64,000 nucleotides of DNA from Humulus lupulus. Its lineage: Eukaryota; Streptophyta; Magnoliopsida; Rosales; Cannabaceae. Positions 56,522 to 64,000 of this stretch are shown one piece after another; the stretch's first letter is position 1, and each line of letters opens with the position of its first letter. A program made the position numbers and the translations under genes. The notes under the pieces are model-generated. The model was not told the origin of the DNA, did not search any database, and saw only the letters and a list, made by a program, of their open reading frames with translations. Location: the NCBI RefSeq assembly GCF_963169125.1, contig NC_084794.1, positions 87,837,018 to 87,901,017 of the forward strand. Reading direction: 5' to 3'.

Positions 56522-57463
56522 GTGGAGTTTTTAAGGAGGAACCAGGAAGTCTTTTCCTGGTCGCACAAATACATGGTCAAGATAGACCCTGCAGTCATCA
56601 GCCATGTCCTAAACATCGACAAGAGTTTTCCACCAGTGCAGCAAAAAAGAAGACTGCTCGACAAGGACAGGTCAAGGGCCTTAAAAGAGGAAGTTGAAAA
56701 GCTGAAGGAGAATGGGTTCATCAGGGTGGCATTTTATCCATCGTGGGTTTATAATCCCGTGCTAGTTCCCAAGCCGAATGTCAAATGGCATACGTGCGTG
56801 GATTTTACAAATCTAAATAAAGCATGCCCCGAAGATTATTTCCCACTCCCTAGAATCGACCAGCTGGTCAATGCCACTGCAGGACATGAGATTCTCTCAT
56901 TCATGGATGCATACTCCGGGTATAATCATATTAGTATGCATCCCCCTGATGAGGATCACACTAGCTTTCGGACTGATACAGGGCTTTACTGTTACAAAGT
57001 AATGCCCTTCGGTTTGAAAAATGCTGGTGCGACTTACCAGCGACTAGTCAACCACATGTTTAAGGAACTGATCGGCACAAACATGGAGGTCTACGTCGAT
57101 GACATGCTGGTCAAGTCGAAGAAAGCAGAAGGGCATATAAAGGATTTGCAGGAGTGCTTCAACATCTTGAACAAATATCAGATGAAGCTGAATCCCCTTA
57201 AATGCTCTTTCGGAGTAGGAATAGGGAAGTTCTTGGGATTTATAGTTAACTCGAGAGGAATTGAAGCCAATCCCGAGAAGATTAAAGCCCTGATCAATAT
57301 GAAATCTCCAGCGAGGGTTAAGGATATTCAAAGTTTAACCGGAAGAATTTTCGCTCTTAGTAGATTCATTTCGAAGTTGACAGAAAAGTGCGTTCCATTT
57401 TTTAATCTGCTTAAAGGCAACAAAAAGTTTGAGTGGACGAAGGAATGTGAGCAGGCCTTTTAA
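56522..57463 (+). pseudogene. E6 reverse transcriptase, open for 313 codons
   Basis: Motifs in order: SFPPVQQKRRLLDKDRSRA, NPVLVPKPNVKWHTCVDFT, LSFMDAYSGYNHISMHPP (first catalytic Asp), YKVMPFGLKNAGATYQRL, MEVYVDDMLVKSKKAEGH (Y-V-D-D), LKCSFGVGIGKFLGFIV and IQSLTGRIFALSRFISK. All three catalytic Asp residues are present. The frame ends at TAA 57461, where CAA (Gln) would restore EQAFQALK-type continuity; downstream domains remain in the same frame. It is the most complete RT in the window, but it is separated from its neighbours by stops. Confidence 0.92.
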
Positions 57464-58310
57464 GCATTAAAAACTCATATGGTGCAACCACCCATCCTGT
57501 CAAACCCGGTCGATAAAGAAACTTTGTTCATCTACCTAGCGATCACGGAATATGCTGCTCGTGTCGTTTTAGTAAGGGAGGAAGAAGGCGTGCAGAAGGC
57601 CGTTTGCTATGTAAGCAAAAGGCTAATTGGAGAAGAACAGCAGTACCCACCCATCAAGAAGCTAGCCTATTGCCTAATTTTGGCCTCCAAGAAGTTGCGG
57701 CCTTACTTTCAAGCTCACCCAATCACGGTTCTTACCGACCAGCCTCTACGACAAGTCCTCCAAAAACCAAAGGCTGCAGGTAGATTGCTAAAGTGGGCAG
57801 TCGAACTTGGGCAGTTTGATATATCTTACTTGCTGCGAGCAGCAATAAAAGGGCAAGCCCTGGCTGACTTCATTGCAGAATTCACCAAGCTTACAGATAG
57901 CGAGCGGATTGAAGAGCCTAATGAGCTTGAGTATCAAAGCCAAGCTCCCTCATGGAAATTATTTACAGATGGTTCTTCTAACGAGTGCTACGCTGGAGCA
58001 GGAGTGATATTGATAATGTCAGAAGGGCATCGATTTCACTGCGCAATCAGGTTTGACTTCACTGCTTCTAACAACGAGGCCGAGTATGAAGCAATGCTCG
58101 CTGGGTTGCGGTTAGCCAGGGATATGAATATAAAGGTTCTCGACATCTACAGTGATTCTCAACTGGTGGTGAATCAAGTCATGGGAGAATACCAGGTGCG
58201 AGGTTTAAAGATGGTTGCCTATCTAAACAAAATAAGAGATCTATTAGCTCAGTTTGACAAATATAGCCTCTAGCAAGTACCTCGCGACCAGAATTCCAAT
58301 GTTGATGCTT
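57464..58310 (+). pseudogene. E6 dual RNase H
   Basis: The first RNase H domain (LFIYLAITEYAARVVLVREE; AVCYVSKRLIGEEQQYPP; LTDQPLRQVLQKPKAAG) is degenerate at the usual catalytic D, as is common for this position in Tat elements. The second RNase H-like domain has KLFTDGSSNECYAGAGVIL, TASNNEAEYEAMLAGLRLA and IYSDSQLVVNQVMGEYQV, with the acidic residues kept. A TAG at 58271 interrupts just before QVPRDQNSNVDALAKL. Confidence 0.9.
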
Positions 58311-59662
58311 TGGCCAAATTAGCAAGTACGAAGGATGCTGATACTCTGAATATAGTGCCGGTTAAACGGCTATCAATGCCAAGCATCCGAGCAGAGGAGA
58401 CCGCTATGGTGATCCAGATGGCGGATACATGGATGGCACCATATATTGAGTATCTGACGCAAGGCGTTTTACCAACGAACAGAAACAAAGCCAGGACCCT
58501 TCAGCGACAGGCTGCTAGGTATATCCTGGTCGATGGAATCTTGTACCGAAGGGGATACTCAATGCCACTCCTCAGATGTGTTTCAAAAGAGAAGGCCAAA
58601 GAATTGATGAAAGAGGTACACGAAGGCTTTTGTGGAGACCATGCTGGGGGGCAAAGCTTGTCAAAAAATATACTAAGGCAAGGATACTTCTGGCCCACGA
58701 TGAATGTAGACTCAATGGAGTTTGTGCGGAAGTGTGACAAGTGTCAGGTTCTCCAAAATCCCATGAGTAGCCCCGAATGAGCTTAAACAGATAAAAAGTT
58801 CATGCCTGTTTGCAGTGTGGGGCATAGATCTAATTGGATCTTTGCCCACAAGAAAGGGCAGCGTCAAGTATGTTGTGGTTTTCGTCGACTACTTCACCAA
58901 ATGGGCTGAAGTTGAGCCTCTCGCAACCATAACGACCAAGAAGGTGCTGGATTTTGTGATAAAAAACATTGTTTGTCGCTATGGGTTGCCAAGGAAAATC
59001 ATCTCGGATAATGGCACCCAGTTCGATAGTGATTTATTCATGGATTTTTGCGGACGGCATAGCATTATCAAGAGCTTTTCTTCAGTTGCTCATCCCCAAG
59101 CAAATGGACAAGTCGAAGCGGTCAACAAAATGCTAAAGGATACACTAAAGAAAATACTAGAAGAAGCTAAGGGGGCGTGGCCAGAACAATTTCCTGAAGT
59201 CCTTTGGTCGTACAGAACTTCCCACCGAACAGCAACAGGCCATATTCCATTCTCGTTAGCTTACGAATATGAGGCTATGTTGCTTGTTATGTTAGATCCG
59301 CCTTCGCATCGCAGAATCACGCACGATCAAGGCTCGAATAGTCAACTACTGATGGAATCCCTAGACTTGGTAGAAGAGAAGCGTGAGCAAGCCCAACTCC
59401 AAGTAGCTGCGTACTAGCAAAAGGTCGCTTGGTATTTCAATTCTAAAGTTCGAGAAAGGAAATTTAGTGTCGGAGATCTGGCACTTCGAAGAGTTTTCCT
59501 GAGCACCCACGACCAAGCTACTGGAGTACTCGGACCTAATTGGGAAGGACCATACCAGATTGAAGAAGTCCTTCATCCAGGCACATACAAACTTGCTCGC
59601 TTAAACGGAGATCTCGTTCCTCACTATTGGAATGGAGAACACCTGCGCAAGTACTATCAATG
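58311..59662 (+). pseudogene. E6 integrase
   Basis: The zinc region HEGFCGDHAGGQ with CDKCQ keeps an HHCC arrangement. The core has MWGIDLIGSLPTRKGSVKYV, KIISDNGTQFDSDLF and ANGQVEAVNKMLK, so the DDE residues are intact. The C-terminal part reads GVLGPNWEGPYQIEEV and ends LRKYYQ with TGA. A stop at 58778, a frameshift before 58815 and TAG at 59415 are the breaks. It inserts the cDNA into the genome in the intact family. Confidence 0.91.
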
Positions 59663-60383
59663 AAAAATCCTTTTTAAAGGATTGGCTTGTATTAATCTTA
59701 CTTTTTACAAGTTATGAAAAAAGGGTTGGTCATTTTATGTGACTAATCGCTTATAAGTGTAAGATCTTTTTGATCACTTGTATAGACACGTTTTGTCCAT
59801 TTATTATGAGAATATAAGAGACTGTGCGCAGCCAGTCATTCTTGCCAATTACTGTATTTTATACAAGTATTTGCTCATTACGTGTGTTGTTTTGCTGTAT
59901 CACAATTTTAATTATTTTGCTACGAGCAGTATTGTTCAAACAAGTTTTGGTCAAGGCAAGTGACCAAGGACCTAAAGCTCCTCAATCACTTGGGGGCATA
60001 TAAGGTATCTAGTAAGCAAAGCATATCGAAAGGTATGTAAACACATGAGCAAAATAAGTGAAAGCATGCTAAGGTACTTAGAGTATTTTTCAAAATTTTG
60101 TATTTTGTTAAATCAAACCAAAGTACTATGCTAAGTTCGGTCATGCGAACAAATGTTATAATAAGATGCAAATATATTATAATATCAAAACGTATCCTTT
60201 TACACCACGAGCAGTCACTGCTCGGATGTAATTGTTCAAATAAAAGTAAAAGTTGCCCGTGCAGCAATAAATAATTAATTGGAAAATAAGTGTCTTTACA
60301 TCATGACCCATAGGCCGTGTACTTGAAAAGTTAGAAAAGAAAAAATTTGCAGACTACGAGGCTGGAGGATCTTGAGGGGTGCC
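59663..60383 (+). other. E6 3' region before the antisense gene
   Basis: No sense gene. Shares TAGACACGTTTTGTCC and GCGCAGC blocks with E5, which shows that the two elements have a common 3' organisation. AT-rich. Confidence 0.6.
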
Positions 60384-62816
60384 CTAATCGACGACATCTG
60401 CAGTTTCATTGTCCGCCCCATCCAAACCAGTTGCCAAGGAGATTTCGGGCGAGGCAGGTACCCTTGCCTTCTCCTCTTCTACCAGTCGAGCAGCGCAGCA
60501 GGCTATCTCGGCATGCCTTGCGTGTTCGGGAAGGTAGCTGAAGTCAACCCCTTGATTGTATTTCCAGAAGTCATAAAAACACTTACTCGTGGTGTTCTTG
60601 TACCTTTCCAAATTGCTGGTGTTGGCCTGTTCAAGCTGCTCGATACGGCCCTCCAAGGTTGTAGTCTCCTGTCTACTCGCAACCAACTCCTGCTCGAGAT
60701 TTTTAGCCTCGTGGTAGTTAATGCGGTTGGAATCCTTGAATTGGTCTCTTTGCTTGATGGCCTTATCCAAAGTAGTCTGCTTCTCCCCTAGCTCTGCAGC
60801 CAGTTTATTCTTCTCCTCGAGCACCGCCTCAAGCTGCTCAGCGTACTTTTCCTCGGCAGCTTTAAGTTCTTCAATGTGCAGCTGCTCCAAAGTCCTGGAC
60901 TGCTCGGTGACGGCACCCGAATGGAGCCGACCGACAGTAAGAGTTAGAATTGCCTGCGATCAGAGCAAAGGTTAGACTAAATATAGAATATAAGGGGGGC
61001 TATCTCCACTAAAAAGATGACTTACACTGGTAAACTCATTCAATGCGCGGGTTAGGATCTGGTCGACGTCCATTGTCTCCGTCGAAGTCATTGCCTCTCG
61101 GCAGCGTTCGTGCTTCAACAATTTTTCGACCCTGTCTTTGACCGATCTTAGGGCGCGACTTGATATGTCACCCCCTGTGGAAGCAGGTCCAGTCTGCTGA
61201 GTTTGGTCGATTGGGGCAGGAGGAGACGCTGTCGATCCGGCAGGAGCAAGGGGAGTCTGCTGCTCGAGAGGAGAAGCGGGTGGTGTTGCATTTACTGAGG
61301 GTCCGTCGGCCGGAGGACCTGCAGTGTGGGCTTTCTTGGCCTGAGGCATTTTACTGCTCTCCCCGGCATGCCTCTTGCTCGTCTTCTTTTTGCTCGAGGG
61401 AGCTTCGGGAGCCTCAGAGGCACTGTATATATCGAACATGTACTCGGAGTCCATGTCTAAAAAAGAAGCAAATACACGAACAGTGAGATAGTATAAATGA
61501 TTGAATATGTTATGTTAGGAAAAGAAACAAAGAAAATTGTAAGTGAAATATCTGAGCTATCATTACTGGTCGCTACATTATATACTCTACTAGTCTTATA
61601 CTCACTCTCTGGCATGAAGAAGTCTGAATCTAAATTTGGAGCGTACTTTAAATTGCCGTCCCCGTCAAATAAGTGACAGGGAATTGGCAAGCTATCTAAG
61701 AGCAAGAGATCAGTATCGTTCTCATCCGAAGATTTGTTAAGGGGCTCGAGGGGTTCGGAGGCCTTCTTTTTCCCTTTTTCCTTTGGGGCAGGGGGAGCAG
61801 CAGCCCGCGGGGTGTTGGAGGGTTCCCTGATTGTTACTCCAGTGGCCCTCCTTGGAGGGGGTTGTTCCATGTCTGGGTGCTGCTCGAAAACCTCTTTGCC
61901 AGTAGAACTCCCCGCCGTTGACTCCCTCACATCCTGATGAGGGGCCAAAAGGCCGACCAGTCTCAGATTGGCCTCCGTGACCAGCTGTTTGACGCTTTTT
62001 TCTATGTTAGTCATGCTGGCCAGGAGGGCTGATTGCATCTCCATGTCTGGAGTAGGGCTTGGTCGCAACCATGGGCCTGAAACGCACTAAATTTCTAAGG
62101 AAATGCAGCAAAAAATTGACGACCAGTGGAATAAAAACTTTACCTCCTTGAGTGAAGGCCAGGTTGTTCGCGACCATGTCAGTCGTCAAGAAATACTCCT
62201 GATGGTACTTCCCCACGTTCGAGATGTGAGTGGTGTCAGACAGGAAAGTGCGACCCGTTTCCTAATGAAAAAAGTGGAAAAACCTCGTGTTTTCTTGGTT
62301 GGGGTTGGATTTTAGGTCGAACAGATAGTTGACCCGTGTGGAGTAGGGACAGGCCATTTTTTGTGGCTGTAAAGGATATAGAGTGCAGCGAGCATTCTAT
62401 ATCCGTTAGGGGTTATTTGAAAAGGGGCGACCCCGAAGTAATTGGCTACCCCCTGGAAAAAAGGATCAAGAGGCAGAGTTGCTCCTGCCTCAATATGGTA
62501 CCTCGACCAGGCGCTGAAGGCGCCTCCAGGTAAGTTTGCCCGCTGGTCTTGAGTGGGTTGAACTAATGTCACCCCAGGGAGTCCATATTTTTTGATGTAG
62601 TTAGCGATCATCCTGATCGTTACTCGGCTGACAGGTGTGATGTACCATTCAACATCTGATTGAACGACGTTTTCGGGGTTGAGCATGAGTTTGAATGTTT
62701 GGGTCGGGGGTATTTCTTTCCCGACCACTGGTCGAGGGAATACCAGCTTGAGGAGCAGGCTGGTCTGAAGGTTTGTTAGATTTCTTTTTCTGGGCTGTGG
62801 ATTTTACTCTACCCAT
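60384..62816 (-). pseudogene. E6 antisense gene, four exons, Transposase_28-like with coiled coil
   Basis: Minus-strand exons: about 62816-62144, 62076-61606, 61456-61026 and 60953-60384. Introns have GT-AG ends: GTAAAG/TTTCAG (62143-62077), GTGAGT/TTTTTAG (61605-61457) and GTAAGT/CGCAG (61025-60954). Exon 1 has LPLDPFFQGVANYFGVAPFQ and YRMLAALYILYSHKKWP, then after a frameshift YLFDLKSNPNQ and ISNVGKYHQEYFLTTDMV. Exon 2 is rich in Pro, Ala and Ser. Exon 3 starts MDSEYMFDIYSASEAP. Exon 4 is a coiled coil (EELKAAEEKYAEQLEAVLEE). One stop (HFFH*ETGRTF) and frame disturbances in exon 1 make this copy defective. E7 inserted one base before the first ATG. Function unknown. Confidence 0.75.
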
Positions 62817-64000
62817 TGTGACGACCCAAAATCGCTAATAAGGCCTAAGGGCCTTGTTTAGTGTGCCAGGAGGGCATGTTGGGATTTATGTGTGATTTTA
62901 TGAGTTAAATGTATGGTTATGATTTAAAGCATGTTATTTGGCTATTTGTTTAACTGAGATGCATGGCTATGTGTATTAGTATGCATGTAGGCCCGGATCG
63001 TGTTAGAAGGGCATAACTATAATTTTGGCCTTGTTGGGCATAACTGCGTTGATATGTGATAATTGTATTTTGTGAATGGTACCACGTGAGTGTGGTTTTA
63101 TTATTGTGATGCACGTGCCGAGACGGTCCTAGAGAGCTAGTTAACTTAAGAATCACAACGGGATTTCTATACCCAGCTCGGGAGGAGCCTAGGGGTACCT
63201 CGGGAATTTTATGGTTAAGTTGAGATTTAGCGGGTAATGGTTATTGGAGATTTAGTAACCTGGGTAACCATTAGTTACTGCTGAGAGTAACAAGTTTTAG
63301 AAAGAAAATGGTAGAAATGAAATAGAAATGAAAAGACTTAAGTACCCGTGAGGTTTAAGTAGGAAAGGATAGGCAAGGAGGGGCAAAATGGTCTTTTGGC
63401 AAGGGTTATAGACAAAATTCAGCTGGGATTTAGGGGAGTTCGGTTTGGGCATTTATATCACTTGAGGCTTGATAGAAATTGAAGAGAAGAAAGAGAAGGA
63501 GAAAGAAGGTTAGAGCAAGAAGAAGAGGAGAAGGAGAAGTGAGAGCCTAGGAGGAGATCAAGGAAGCTTGGTGTGGATTCTTGATTGAGGTAAGAGTTTT
63601 AAACATCCTTGGGTTTTCTTTTCTGTTGTGGTTTAAGATTTTGGAGCCATGGTTTAGGATTTTCAAGCTTGGGTTGTGTTTTTGGCCTTTGGGTTTGAGT
63701 GTTAAGAAATTTGAAATCAAATGGGTGATTTTGAGTGTGATTGTGTAATTGAGTTGGGTTATGATGTTTATGGGTTGATGTATGGTCTACTTGGGGTTTT
63801 GATATGGTTTTGGGGCTTAGGTTTGAGTTTGGGATGATTTGGGATTGTTTTAGTTCGGGAAAAACGCAAGAGAAAACCCAGAAAATCTGGGTTCGCGTAT
63901 GAGCGCCGCGGCCCTGTTCTTGGGCGCCGCGGTGCGTTGTTGCCTCAGGAGTGGTGCTGGTCGCTGGGCGCCGCGGCCCTTGAAGGGGGTGCCGCGGCGC
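62817..64000 (+). repeat. E7 LTR (5' part), Tekay-like, runs off the window
   Basis: It starts TGTGACGACCC and follows the same plan as the E1 and E3 LTR starts (CTAATAAGG, then CAGGAGGGC, then a CGAGACG block). No polypurine tract precedes it, so this is a 5' or solo LTR. A purine-rich leader-like stretch is at 63480-63560. From 63898 to the end there are four CCGCGG boxes within about 100 bases. Confidence 0.85.

Larger units (their letters stand above)
52787..62816 (+). mobile_element. E6: Tat-type Ty3/gypsy element, 3' end interrupted by E7
   Basis: It has a short 5' LTR (611 bp), primer site, gag, protease, RT, dual RNase H, integrase and a 3' region with a spliced antisense gene. E7 interrupts it at 62817, so the 3' LTR lies outside the window. 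CAACT precedes the LTR as candidate TSD. This is the best-preserved coding element here: RT and integrase keep their catalytic residues, and most of the damage is premature stops. Confidence 0.92.

Overview
This window is transposable-element-rich nuclear DNA from a flowering plant, probably a eudicot with a large genome. I found no tRNA or rRNA gene, no CRISPR array and no recognisable host protein-coding gene. Almost everything is nested LTR retrotransposons, and the nesting can be read from target-site duplications (TSDs). The plant assignment rests on Ty3/gypsy chromovirus (Tekay-like) and Tat-lineage elements with long LTRs, a Cassandra-type 5S-carrying TRIM, a plant-style L1 LINE and Ty1/copia remains. 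The species cannot be fixed from the sequence.

Layout. 1-12614: element E1, a Tekay-like Ty3/gypsy element cut by the window start. Its 5' LTR holds a complete Cassandra TRIM (282-1098) and its 3' LTR holds a solo LTR (9869-12584). 12615-17568: a decayed Ty1/copia element, split by a reverse-strand solo LTR (14534-16996). 17569-25426: element E3, a heavily eroded Tekay-like copy with a truncated 5' LTR. 25427-27020: a 3'-truncated LINE on the minus strand. 27123-51339: a MULE-like element with long terminal inverted repeats, split by the 23-kb Tat-type element E4 (27162-50186). E4 carries a 1.8-kb solo LTR, a further LTR-like insert (about 36140-37665) and the gag-only element E5 (38220-44888), which itself holds a hAT-like MITE. 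51340-52786: AT-rich sequence with a possible SINE fragment. 52787-62816: Tat-type element E6, the best-preserved coding element. 62817-64000: the start of another Tekay-like LTR (E7), which runs off the end.

How the parts relate. E4, E5 and E6 share a primer-binding site, a CHHC-type gag zinc motif and LTR ends in GTCAACA. E5 has gag but no pol, so it would depend on proteins from an E6-like element. E4 and E6 both carry, between integrase and the 3' LTR, an antisense intron-containing gene with two intron junctions in matching places.

Most striking observations: (i) the spliced antisense genes of the two Tat elements; (ii) TATA boxes at the centre of inverted repeats in three Tat LTR families, with one compensatory arm change; (iii) clusters of CCGCGG-like boxes in most of the Tekay-like LTRs and in the LTR-like insert; (iv) decay by premature stops that mostly fit C-to-T changes, with the E1 pol frame otherwise free of frameshifts; (v) three solo LTRs with perfect 5-bp TSDs.
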